Origin: Burkholderiaceae bacterium
GTDB lineage: Bacteria; Pseudomonadota; Gammaproteobacteria; Burkholderiales; Burkholderiaceae
Assembly (NCBI GenBank): GCA_947448415.1
Contig: CANFMT010000015.1
Span: 1-63,498, forward strand
DNA length: 63,498 nt
Direction: 5' to 3'
Position 1 is the first letter of the stretch. Every line of letters starts with the position of its first letter. A model generated the notes under the pieces. The model was not told where the DNA came from. It made no database searches and saw only the letters and a program-made list of their open reading frames with translations. Made by a program: the position numbers and the translations under genes. Of this stretch, positions 56,576 to 63,498 are shown piece after piece.

Positions 56576-58132
56576 TTAAAAGGGCTCTTTGCCCGCTGAA
56601 ACCATTAATACTGCTTGTGACTGCAACAAATTACTCTCTGCCTGAGCTAAAGAAACTTCCAGATTACGCAGCTGAGTTTGTGCAGTTAATAAATCGTTAA
56701 ATCCCTGGCCATTATTGGAATACTGAGTTAAACCCACTTTATAGGCTGCATCAGCCTGTGGTACTTGGCGATCTCGCAGAAATTGGGTTTGGTTCTTGGC
56801 TTGCTCATAGGTTGCATAGGCAGTATTGACTGCCAACACAATTTGTTGGCGATTGGAAATATTGCCCGCTTCAGCTGCCGCTTGATTACGCTGAGCTTGC
56901 TCTACTCCATATTTTTCTTTGGTGAAGAAATACAAAGGAATAATTAAATCCAATTCAAACTGATAAAACATCGCGCCGTTATTAGCAGAGAATGGGCCAC
57001 GCGGCGTATAGGATGAACCAATTACCTGAAAGTCTGGCAGGTAGGCTTTTTTAGCAAGTGTTACACCCTTGCGCGCAGCCTCTAGCTGTAAAGCTGAGCT
57101 CTTAAGAGATGGGTGACTACTTTCCGCATAGTCTTCCAACTCAATTAAGGTTGGAACACCATTCATTGCCCGGCGCACGTCACCACGTAACACTAATTTT
57201 TCGCGAGAGTGACGCCCGACTAGAGTATTGATGTTATTAATGGCTACATTTAGCTGGCGCTCTACATTGAATTGATCTGCCTGTGCAGCACTCTGCGCTA
57301 CTTGTGCGTTCAAATATTCTACATAAGCTGCAGCATTGTTAGAGTATCGCGCTTTAGCGACGTTCTTAATCATCTCCAAACGTACAACGGATTCTTTGAG
57401 AACCTGCAATTGCTTTTGCGCAGCAAGCGCGCTGTAGTAAAGCGTTGATAACTGCGCGCCCAACTGGAGGTAGGTAGACTCCGAACTTGCCAACAGGGCT
57501 TCAGCATTGGTATCCGCGATATCAGCAGCAAGGCTCTTCTTGCCAGGAAACTGAAAAGGCTGTGCAACAGAAATAGAGTTATTGCTACTAATGCCACCGC
57601 CCCCAGGGTTGTTTGGAGATGGTGCATTGGCGCCACCCAAAGCAAATGGAGAGTTCACTGGCATGCCTGACCATACCAATCCTACTTGTGGATTAGCAGG
57701 CGCATTAATTTGAGGCACTGTTGCTTTAGCGGATAAATAAGATTCACGCAAAGAAGATAGCTGCGGATTATTGACCTTGAGCTCATTCCAAAGCTGACGC
57801 AAATCCATTTCCGTCGGCCCAGATGAAGCAGGCTTAGAGTAAATTTTTGGGGTGTTGGCTTTTGTTACCGGGCCAAATAAATCAGCAGCTTTTGAAGTGG
57901 CGACTCCATTGCCGTCTTGCGATCCCAACTGCGTACTAATTGATGGTGGCGCGGCTAAAGAATTATCCCCAGCCTGAACAGTGACACTTGCAGGAGTGTT
58001 ATCGGATGACGGTTGCGCGCTTACTGAAAATGAAAAAGCAGAAGCGCAAACAACAAAGGCGGCCATAGAAAATAGGTTCACGCTTTTGAGTGGATTTACT
58101 GCCCTAGTTTTGTGTCTGCCCAGAATCAACAA
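56576..58132 (-). CDS. czcC: TolC-family outer membrane efflux protein (CzcC-like)
   Basis: A 518-residue outer-membrane factor with a signal peptide ending FSVSAQP and the two repeated helical-barrel halves (LRQLWNELKVNNPQL, and ARKGVTLAKKAYLPDF as the second). The frame starts with TTG at 58132; in-frame GTG 58081 or ATG 58066 would give a shorter signal peptide, so the start is uncertain. About 110 residues of Ser/Ala/Pro-rich linker follow the signal peptide. A TATAAT on the minus strand at 58225-58230 is a likely promoter element of the operon. Confidence 0.92.
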   Translation of the reverse strand: MLILGRHKTRAVNPLKSVNLFSMAAFVVCASAFSFSVSAQPSSDNTPASVTVQAGDNSLAAPPSISTQLGSQDGNGVATSKAADLFGPVTKANTPKIYSKPASSGPTEMDLRQLWNELKVNNPQLSSLRESYLSAKATVPQINAPANPQVGLVWSGMPVNSPFALGGANAPSPNNPGGGGISSNNSISVAQPFQFPGKKSLAADIADTNAEALLASSESTYLQLGAQLSTLYYSALAAQKQLQVLKESVVRLEMIKNVAKARYSNNAAAYVEYLNAQVAQSAAQADQFNVERQLNVAINNINTLVGRHSREKLVLRGDVRRAMNGVPTLIELEDYAESSHPSLKSSALQLEAARKGVTLAKKAYLPDFQVIGSSYTPRGPFSANNGAMFYQFELDLIIPLYFFTKEKYGVEQAQRNQAAAEAGNISNRQQIVLAVNTAYATYEQAKNQTQFLRDRQVPQADAAYKVGLTQYSNNGQGFNDLLTAQTQLRNLEVSLAQAESNLLQSQAVLMVSAGKEPF

Positions 58133-58224
58133 ATGCAGCTGCCTCTAAATCAATAAAATGCTGTTTTTATAGCCCCTAATGCGGATTTACAAGCTAGCGC
58201 TGCCCGTTTCAGGGGGTTTTATGG

Positions 58225-58230
58225 ATTATA
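58225..58230 (-). promoter_or_regulatory. -10 element of the metal efflux operon
   Basis: A perfect TATAAT on the minus strand, with TTCGAC 17 bases upstream as a poor -35. The poor -35 would suit activator control. No regulator gene is adjacent. Confidence 0.45.
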
Positions 58231-58317
58231 GGGTACAAAAGGTAAAAGTCGAATTATTGACAATTGCTATCTTATTGATTCTAAAGATAATAATGATCGG
58301 TAGCGTTAGTAAAACCC

Positions 58318-59733
58318 TTAAAACTCCGCATGAATCCTAAAAGATAGGATGTTTACAGGGCCGCGGGCCGAGTTATAGGCTGGATTTTGGATATGCTGAA
58401 AGTTCAGTCCTGCTAATACATTTTTGACAACCAAGCCGTTGTAAAAAACTTCACTAATGCGCTCCGGACGATAAGAAATCGTTTGGGTAGGGCCCGCATA
58501 GTCACCAATAAAGTAAGACACACCGCCAGCTTGCAAATATCCCCTTCTAAAACTAGAGAGTCCATTTTGCATCATAGAGATGCCAATGCTATCGCTTGGA
58601 CGTTGCCAGCTTGTGCCGTTCATGCTCATGCCAACAGACATAGAGTTATCAGCTTCGGTAAAAGACATTGTCTCTGTATGGCCATCGGATGTAAAAGCTC
58701 GCGCATAGATACCAAGATCTGCTGTCAATGCTTGCTCACCATGCAAGCCCACGCCGGTTTTGTACTGATAATTGTTGCGCACATTACTAATAGCTTGCGT
58801 GCCTTGCGCATTATTAGCAATGACATAATTGGTTGCGTCCTGAAAGCGTGCCAAGATCATTTTGTTACGATAAGCAAGAACACTGACCTTTCCCGGAAGA
58901 TCACCAATGCTGTGTTGACGCTCAATCTCAATTTGATCGCCATAAGTATTAAAGATTTGCCAACTCAAATCACGGCCATTCGGATTTTTAGGTGCTAACA
59001 TCCGCGAGGCGCGCAAGACCCAATTATCGATGTACCACTCTCCAGCTAGTCCAGTACTGTAGCCGCGCGCATCGGCTGCATAGTCATACGCCAAGTAGGT
59101 CATATTGCCCCAGTTCATAAACTGAATGCGGGGGTCTTTAGCGTAACGACTATCATCAAAAATATCTAAAGTAGAAAACTGTCCAGCAGTTACCACGACA
59201 CGATTACTACTAACGGTTTGCGTAATCTGATTTGAGTCATCCTCTAAAACGATTTGCTCACCTTCTTGATTAAAGGTCTGGCGTAAGAAAGCGCGCGCAG
59301 AATACACTTTGGCATTTAAGCCTCCGGCCTTAGTGGCCTCGCCATTAGAAAATCCACCAAGACCTACTAATCCCGAGAATGGCACACCAGAAACTACTTC
59401 AGGGTTAAAGTAAATATCGGTATTTGGTGCTAAGCGTGCGCCAAAAAATAATGTACCAGTCCAGGTATAACTCATAGACTTTTGTGCGCTCAAACTATTT
59501 AGACCAGAATAGCTTGATGTGAAATTGTTATAGCGCTGATTGACATAAGTGGTTTGACCGTGAATATTTACCGGCATCCCCAGAATTTCACCTTCGGTTG
59601 GCAGCCAAGAGAGATCCTCTGCAAAGCTCGCAATTTGATCAGCGCCTGACCCTGCTCTCTGCGCAAAAGCAGAAGCACTAAGGAAAGTACAAAATATGCT
59701 TAACAGGAGAAGTCGATAAAACTTGCGGGTCAT
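58318..59733 (-). CDS. OprB-like carbohydrate porin family protein
   Basis: A 471-residue exported outer-membrane protein. The signal peptide ends at ASAFAQ, and the mature part is rich in alternating beta-strand patterns with aromatic girdles (WTGTLFFGARLAPNTDIYFNPE), ending in a C-terminal strand with final Phe (FRIHAEF), the outer-membrane insertion signal. The early segment (FAEDLSWLPTEGEILG... HGQTTYVNQRYNNF) matches the carbohydrate-selective porin group. Natural substrate unknown. It lies upstream of the efflux operon in the same direction, separated by 185 bases with their own promoter element. Confidence 0.85.
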   Translation of the reverse strand: MTRKFYRLLLLSIFCTFLSASAFAQRAGSGADQIASFAEDLSWLPTEGEILGMPVNIHGQTTYVNQRYNNFTSSYSGLNSLSAQKSMSYTWTGTLFFGARLAPNTDIYFNPEVVSGVPFSGLVGLGGFSNGEATKAGGLNAKVYSARAFLRQTFNQEGEQIVLEDDSNQITQTVSSNRVVVTAGQFSTLDIFDDSRYAKDPRIQFMNWGNMTYLAYDYAADARGYSTGLAGEWYIDNWVLRASRMLAPKNPNGRDLSWQIFNTYGDQIEIERQHSIGDLPGKVSVLAYRNKMILARFQDATNYVIANNAQGTQAISNVRNNYQYKTGVGLHGEQALTADLGIYARAFTSDGHTETMSFTEADNSMSVGMSMNGTSWQRPSDSIGISMMQNGLSSFRRGYLQAGGVSYFIGDYAGPTQTISYRPERISEVFYNGLVVKNVLAGLNFQHIQNPAYNSARGPVNILSFRIHAEF

Positions 59734-59955
59734 TCACAATTTCTGATTGGGATGCCAGTGCAGTGCAAAAGCAACATGCCGAAAGGAAAAACTGGGCAAA
59801 CACAGCTTGGGATTGAAGCCCAAGGGTGGCGCAGGCCAAATTATCCCCAAAAAGGAGCAATTTACCTAGTCTTTATGTCCAGAGAATGACAAAGGGGTAA
59901 GGAATCGTTGATAGCTTAGGGTCGAATTGGGCTTTAGATGTGCCCTGAAAACAAC
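59734..59955. other. intergenic region upstream of the porin gene
   Basis: 222 bases between the toxin stop and the porin start. A CTTGGG/CCCAAG hairpin with a 7-base loop sits near 59808-59826. A short plus-strand frame of 37 codons has no ribosome site. I see no gene here. Confidence 0.5.
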
Positions 59956-60240
59956 TTACCCAAATAAATCGCTGTGACTACCCAGACGAGCAAGATGCAA
60001 TAGGTCGGGATCAGGCTTCTTATAGATCAGCAATACATCAGGCTTGATGTGACATTCACGATGCCCGCGCCACTGACCAATCAAATCATGATCTCGCACC
60101 TTAAATGGCAATAGCTCATCTAATACCAAGAGGTCTATTGCCGACAACAGAAGCTCCTCAATATCCCTTTTGTGCCGGGGGTTTGAATATATACGCTTGA
60201 AATCTCTTTTAAATACTGAAGATCTTTCAATCTCCCGCAT
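59956..60240 (-). CDS. yafQ: YafQ-family toxin (type II toxin-antitoxin)
   Basis: A 94-residue RelE-superfamily mRNA interferase. All four residues required in E. coli YafQ can be aligned: His in RDHDL, His and Asp in CHIKPD, and His in GSHSDLF. YafQ cleaves mRNA on translating ribosomes at AAA codons (family knowledge). Its ATG overlaps the antitoxin stop codon by 14 bases. Intact and probably functional. Confidence 0.93.
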   Translation of the reverse strand: MREIERSSVFKRDFKRIYSNPRHKRDIEELLLSAIDLLVLDELLPFKVRDHDLIGQWRGHRECHIKPDVLLIYKKPDPDLLHLARLGSHSDLFG

Positions 60241-60493
60241 GCAAATCTGCCATCAGCTCCTTACTGGTTTTGAATCGTTTTCCTTTGCCTGACTCAAGCT
60301 CAGCTATAGCCTTTTTGGTTACAGCATTAGGAACCTTCACCGAAAAGGGTAATTGCTTTTCATCCGCAATACGCAACATCAACATACGAATAGCATCGGA
60401 AATAGATAGTCCCATCGCCTCTAATGCATCGGCGGCACGGTTTTTAGTTGCCATATCAATCCTGGCACGAACATAGGTATCTGCAATAGTCAT
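60227..60493 (-). CDS. dinJ: RelB/DinJ-family antitoxin
   Basis: An 88-residue antitoxin with an N-terminal ribbon-helix-helix DNA-binding segment (DTYVRARIDMATKNRAADALE) and a C-terminal toxin-wrapping region. The start at 60493 is supported by GGAG 6 bases upstream; a longer frame from 60538 runs into the operator. It should repress its own operon by binding the palindrome at 60527-60549. Confidence 0.92.
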   Translation of the reverse strand: MTIADTYVRARIDMATKNRAADALEAMGLSISDAIRMLMLRIADEKQLPFSVKVPNAVTKKAIAELESGKGKRFKTSKELMADLHAGD

Positions 60494-60526
60494 GTAACTC
60501 TCCCACCCCAAAATCATTGATTTACT

Positions 60527-60549
60527 ATGTAGTCTCAATGTGACTACAT
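60527..60549 (-). promoter_or_regulatory. dinJ-yafQ operator palindrome and promoter
   Basis: A perfect inverted repeat, ATGTAGTC and GACTACAT with a 7-base spacer, lies about 35 bases upstream of the antitoxin start. A weak -35 (TTAAAA) and -10 (TACATA), 17 bases apart, are overlaid by it on the minus strand, as expected for autorepression by the DinJ-YafQ complex. Confidence 0.7.
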
Positions 60550-60571
60550 TTTAACAGAAAATAGACAATAA

Positions 60572-60595
60572 AAAAGGGGCTTAAATGCCCCTTTT
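60572..60595 (-). terminator. terminator at the recR / dinJ boundary
   Basis: AAAAGGGGC-TTAAAT-GCCCCTTTT stem, with an extra T-run on the minus strand after it. It ends the dnaX-ybaB-recR unit and insulates the toxin-antitoxin promoter. Confidence 0.88.
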
Positions 60596-60624
60596 GACTG
60601 AATACCTTGTAGATATAGGAGGAA

Positions 60625-61239
60625 TTAACGACGATCCATCAAGGCTCTAGCTAAAGTGCCAGCATCCACATACTCAAGCTCACCGCCCACAGGTATGCCA
60701 CGTGCGATACGAGTCACTTTAATGCCTTTAGATTTGAGTACTTCACCGATGTAATGGGCAGTAGCCTCACCCTCACTAGTGAAATTCGTTGCTAGCACCA
60801 CTTCACGAATTGGCGCTCCGTTATCAGGAGTCTCAATACGCATGAGCAAGCGATCAAAGCCAATTTCATTTGGCCCCATACCATCGAGCGGTGAAAGGCG
60901 ACCCATCAATACAAAGTAGTTACCTTTAAAACTTAAGGTCTGCTCTACCATCACTTGGTCTGCTGGCGTTTCCACAATGCAAAGTAGCGATGGATCGCGA
61001 CGATCATCAGAGCATGTGCTGCAGATTTGTGTTTCAGAAAATGTATTGCAACGGGCACAGTGGCCTACGGTTTCTACTGCCTCACCTAATGATTGAGCGA
61101 GCACCGCGGCGCCATTGCGATCATGCTGCAATAAATAAAACGCCATACGCTGAGCAGACTTAGGGCCTACTCCTGGCAATACGCGCAATGCCTCGATCAA
61201 TCGACCGAGGGCATCAGCAGGCGCCTCATGACGTGCCAT
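60625..61239 (-). CDS. recR: recombination mediator RecR
   Basis: A 204-residue DNA-repair protein that loads RecA with RecF/RecO. It has the N-terminal helix-hairpin-helix ([20 protein letters not shown]), the Cys4 zinc finger ([16 protein letters not shown]) and a Toprim domain (ALEVAT-type region with [11 protein letters not shown]). The start at 61239 (MARHEAP) is preferred to the frame start at 61308, which would overlap ybaB by about 50 bases and add 23 residues unlike the family. Confidence 0.96.
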   Translation of the reverse strand: MARHEAPADALGRLIEALRVLPGVGPKSAQRMAFYLLQHDRNGAAVLAQSLGEAVETVGHCARCNTFSETQICSTCSDDRRDPSLLCIVETPADQVMVEQTLSFKGNYFVLMGRLSPLDGMGPNEIGFDRLLMRIETPDNGAPIREVVLATNFTSEGEATAHYIGEVLKSKGIKVTRIARGIPVGGELEYVDAGTLARALMDRR

Positions 61240-61258
61240 TAGATCTTCAACAAATAAG

Positions 61259-61582
61259 TTAGAATGGCAACTTAAAGCCAGGAGGCATTGGCATGCCGGC
61301 TGTTGCACCAGACATCATCTGAGCACTAGCAGCTTCAACTTGTTTGAATGCGTCTGTATGGGCGGTTACGATGAGGTCTTCCAACATCTCACGGTCATCC
61401 ATTGCACCTGGATCAATTTGCACCCGTTTGAGTTCGTATTTGCCAGAGATAGTTACTTTGACTAAGCCACCAGCTGCCTGGCCAGTCACTTCCAGCGCAG
61501 CCAATTGCTCTTGTGCTACCTTCATCTTCTCTTGCATCTGCTGAGCCTGTTTCATGAGACCAGCAAGTCCACCTTTCATCAT
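61259..61582 (-). CDS. ybaB: YbaB/EbfC family nucleoid-associated protein
   Basis: A 107-residue DNA-binding protein that co-occurs with dnaX and recR across bacteria. The N-terminal helix ([19 protein letters not shown]) and the central [14 protein letters not shown] strand pair are typical. It should form a dimer of tweezer-like shape that binds DNA. It follows dnaX by about 106 bases and precedes recR by 19. Confidence 0.96.
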   Translation of the reverse strand: MMKGGLAGLMKQAQQMQEKMKVAQEQLAALEVTGQAAGGLVKVTISGKYELKRVQIDPGAMDDREMLEDLIVTAHTDAFKQVEAASAQMMSGATAGMPMPPGFKLPF

Positions 61583-61688
61583 CGCTTTATTTCCTTTATA
61601 TCCTTAAGGGCTATCTTTAGTTAATGAATTGCTTATCTGAATTATTTATCTGAATTACGTATCTATCGGTTACTTAATTGCATATTGA

Positions 61689-63365
61689 TTAGAGCGGCTT
61701 TACTGATCCGCCAACTACCTTGGCGCCAAACTCTTTTTCCAGTTGCTGAATAAATGGATCTGCTGCAATCATTTGCTCTGCATTCATTCTTTTCTCTTGA
61801 TGAATCTGGGCATCAACCTTAGCAACAGTCTTACCCTCTACCTCACCTTTTTCAATCACGATCTTCACTGGCTTACCAAAGTGGGCAGTCAGCGCATCAG
61901 CTAGGCGTGCAACAGAGGCTTCGGATGCCAATTGTGGCATCGGTGTCATAACCGTTGCGCGCACACCCGCCGCTGAATCATTCCAATCTTGCAACTCAGT
62001 CTGAAACGCTAATTGCTGAACTAAACCTTTTACTGGCAACTGACGCATCAATGAGTGCCAATCAGGGCGCTCAGCTGAACTAGCAGCTGGTGCAGTAGGA
62101 GCTGATGGTACTGGGGCAGCGGCTGCAGGAGCCGATACCGGAGCAGAGGCTCTTGGAGTTGGTGCTGCAACTTTAGTCGCAGGGTTAGCGGATGCTGCTG
62201 GACCCACAGTATTTACTGGCGGAGCCGATGGTGCTGAGGGTGCAGCTGAGCTACCCCCACCATTGCTACCCGGGCGAAATGCCAACATACGTAAGAGCGT
62301 CATAGCAAAACCAGTTTGCTCATCTGGTGCGAGTGATAAATCTGGGCGGCTAGTAATCGTAATCTGATAGAAGAGTTGAGCTTCTTCTTTTGTGAGTTGA
62401 CCAGCCAAGCGATGAATCTCAGCTGCTTCTGGCCAATCTTCTAATACTGACTCTGGAACAACCTGTGCTGCTGCAATTTTTTGCAACAAGCTTGAGAGAT
62501 CTTGCAGCGCCAATGAGAAAGACATGCTGCGCTCGCCCATTTCATTAGCAACAGCGAGAAGGCTTGCACCGTCTTTAGCAATTAAGCAATCGAGAATACG
62601 AATCAGATAAGCATCATCTAATGTGCCGAGCATGCCGCGGACAGATTCTTCTGTGACTTTGCCAGCGGCGTAAGCAATCGCTTGATCAGTGAGTGATAAG
62701 GCATCACGCATTGAGCCTTGTGCTGCTTTAGCCAGAACCCGCAGCGCATTGACTTCGCACTCGACTTTTTCAGCAGCAAGTACTTTTTCCAAATGCTCAA
62801 CGATGAGTGGAACTGGCATTTGCTTAAGATTGAACTGCAAGCAACGAGACAGAATCGTTACTGGAATCTTTTGTGGATCAGTAGTGGCTAGAATAAATTT
62901 GACGTGCTCTGGAGGTTCTTCCAAAGTTTTGAGCATGGCATTAAAGGCATGATTGGTGAGCATGTGGACCTCGTCAATCATGTAGACCTTATAACGACCA
63001 TTACTTGGTGCATAGGCTGCTTTTTCTAGTAGAGCGGCAATATCGTCGACACCGCGATTACTTGCAGCATCCATCTCTATATAGTCAACAAAGCGGCCTG
63101 CATCGATTTCCATACAAGCTGGGCATTTTCCGCATGGCTCTGAAGTCATCTTGCCGGAACCATCTGCTCCAGTGCAATTGAGGGCTTTGGCCATAATTCG
63201 GGCAATCGTGGTCTTACCTACCCCGCGAGTACCCGTAAAGAGCCATGCATGGTGCAGGCGACCCTGATCCAAGGCATGGGTTAGGGCCTTGACCACGTGG
63301 TCTTGGCCGACTAATTCAGAGAAGGTTTTGGGGCGCCACGAACGGGCTAATGCCAATGCTGTCAT
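61689..63365 (-). CDS. dnaX: DNA polymerase III tau subunit
   Basis: The clamp-loader ATPase of 558 residues. Walker A GTRGVGKTTIA, the zinc-binding cysteines (CTGADGSGKM... CGKCPAC), the DEVHML Walker B and sensor 1 LEEPPEHVKF are present. A long Ala/Pro/Ser-rich linker (about 375-440) separates the ATPase from the C-terminal tau domain that contacts the polymerase. I found no A-rich slippery sequence in the linker region, so a programmed-frameshift gamma form is not supported. It diverges from ffs. Confidence 0.97.
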   Translation of the reverse strand: MTALALARSWRPKTFSELVGQDHVVKALTHALDQGRLHHAWLFTGTRGVGKTTIARIMAKALNCTGADGSGKMTSEPCGKCPACMEIDAGRFVDYIEMDAASNRGVDDIAALLEKAAYAPSNGRYKVYMIDEVHMLTNHAFNAMLKTLEEPPEHVKFILATTDPQKIPVTILSRCLQFNLKQMPVPLIVEHLEKVLAAEKVECEVNALRVLAKAAQGSMRDALSLTDQAIAYAAGKVTEESVRGMLGTLDDAYLIRILDCLIAKDGASLLAVANEMGERSMSFSLALQDLSSLLQKIAAAQVVPESVLEDWPEAAEIHRLAGQLTKEEAQLFYQITITSRPDLSLAPDEQTGFAMTLLRMLAFRPGSNGGGSSAAPSAPSAPPVNTVGPAASANPATKVAAPTPRASAPVSAPAAAAPVPSAPTAPAASSAERPDWHSLMRQLPVKGLVQQLAFQTELQDWNDSAAGVRATVMTPMPQLASEASVARLADALTAHFGKPVKIVIEKGEVEGKTVAKVDAQIHQEKRMNAEQMIAADPFIQQLEKEFGAKVVGGSVKPL

Positions 63366-63384
63366 GTCTTACATTCTAACAAGC

Positions 63385-63390
63385 TAAAAT
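63385..63390 (+). promoter_or_regulatory. -10 element of ffs
   Basis: TAAAAT seven bases before the predicted 5' end of the SRP RNA. A poor -35 match only. Confidence 0.4.
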
Positions 63391-63396
63391 GGAATT

Positions 63397-63498
63397 GGAT
63401 GGGCCTCCCCGCATGGTGGGTTGGATAACCTGGTCAGGTCGGGAACGAAGCAGCCAAACCCAATTTCTGCCAGTGCCGGGGGTTTGGCTCATCCACCC
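63397..63498 (+). ncRNA. ffs: signal recognition particle 4.5S RNA
   Basis: The Ffh-binding core reads CCTGGTCAGGTC-GGGAAC-GAAGCAGCC, matching the conserved SRP RNA symmetric and asymmetric loops and the GGAA tetraloop; the tetraloop closing pair is G-C here rather than C-G. The ends pair as GGATGGGCC with GGCTCATCC. The 3' end is at or near the window edge. Location next to dnaX is usual in betaproteobacteria. Confidence 0.95.

Noticed and set aside
58265..58300. Fur-like box near the metal efflux operon
   Set aside because: GATAATAATGATC is only a partial match to the 19-bp consensus in an AT-rich stretch and lies upstream of the predicted -10 on the wrong side for clear interpretation.
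59775..59890. A 37-codon plus-strand frame upstream of the porin gene
   Set aside because: No ribosome site, no promoter and unremarkable composition; likely chance.
61689..63365. Programmed frameshift in dnaX producing a gamma subunit
   Set aside because: I looked for an A-AAA-AAG type slippery sequence in the linker region and found none. Short A-runs elsewhere are in the wrong place.

Overview
The window reads as a chromosomal segment of a free-living betaproteobacterium of the order Burkholderiales, most like Polynucleobacter. This is inferred from the moderate GC content, the streamlined gene spacing, and the gene orders ndk-rlmN-ispG-hisS-yfgM-bamB-der-hfq-hflX-hflK-hflC-hisZ-purA, surE-pcm-nlpD and ffs/dnaX-ybaB-recR. 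I see no insertion sequence, prophage, CRISPR array or integron. Most genes are housekeeping, with a few short accessory stretches.

Layout. 0-2.6 kb: glnA behind a probable sigma-54 promoter with two NtrC-type boxes. 1.7-6.3 kb: a leftward run of envelope and orphan genes (CinA-like protein, EI24 membrane protein, sterol-desaturase-like hydroxylase, polysaccharide deacetylase, YVTN beta-propeller). 6.4-12.4 kb: hrpA diverging from argA-yggX, followed by an unannotated structured RNA gene with its own consensus promoter and terminator. 12.4-18.7 kb: rpiA, tal, two small lipoproteins, a DUF2892 protein, and rnr-rlmB. 18.8-20.3 kb: tRNA-Leu(CAG) and an APC permease. 20.3-24.8 kb: an accessory catabolic cluster (SDR-like protein with a broken active site, MmgE/PrpD, Bug/TctC receptor, divergent alpha/beta hydrolase). 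24.8-28.4 kb: a five-gene leftward operon (MFS, dienelactone hydrolase, unknown protein, azlC, azlD). 28.4-29.8 kb: an AT-rich patch with a K+-channel-like protein, a 51-residue protein and a small cysteine-peptidase-like protein. 29.8-46.3 kb: glcB, then the long conserved operon from ndk down to purA. 46.6-52.2 kb: a Bax-inhibitor-1 family protein, rlmD, a DnaQ-like exonuclease, nlpD, pcm and surE. 52.2-59.7 kb: a CzcCBA-type heavy-metal efflux operon and an OprB-like porin. 60.0-60.5 kb: a DinJ/YafQ toxin-antitoxin pair with a perfect operator palindrome. 60.6-63.5 kb: recR, ybaB, dnaX and, divergently, the 4.5S SRP RNA.

How the parts relate. The largest block couples isoprenoid synthesis (ispG), translation (hisS, rlmN), outer-membrane assembly (bamB, yfgM), ribosome biogenesis (der, hflX), RNA regulation (hfq), membrane proteolysis control (hflKC) and histidine/purine synthesis (hisZ, purA). 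The items most worth a second look are the structured RNA at 12195-12351, the SDR homologue lacking three of four catalytic residues, the TVGF channel-like protein and its small neighbours, an RNase R without its N-terminal domain, and hflX, whose conserved N-terminus lies upstream of its first ATG.
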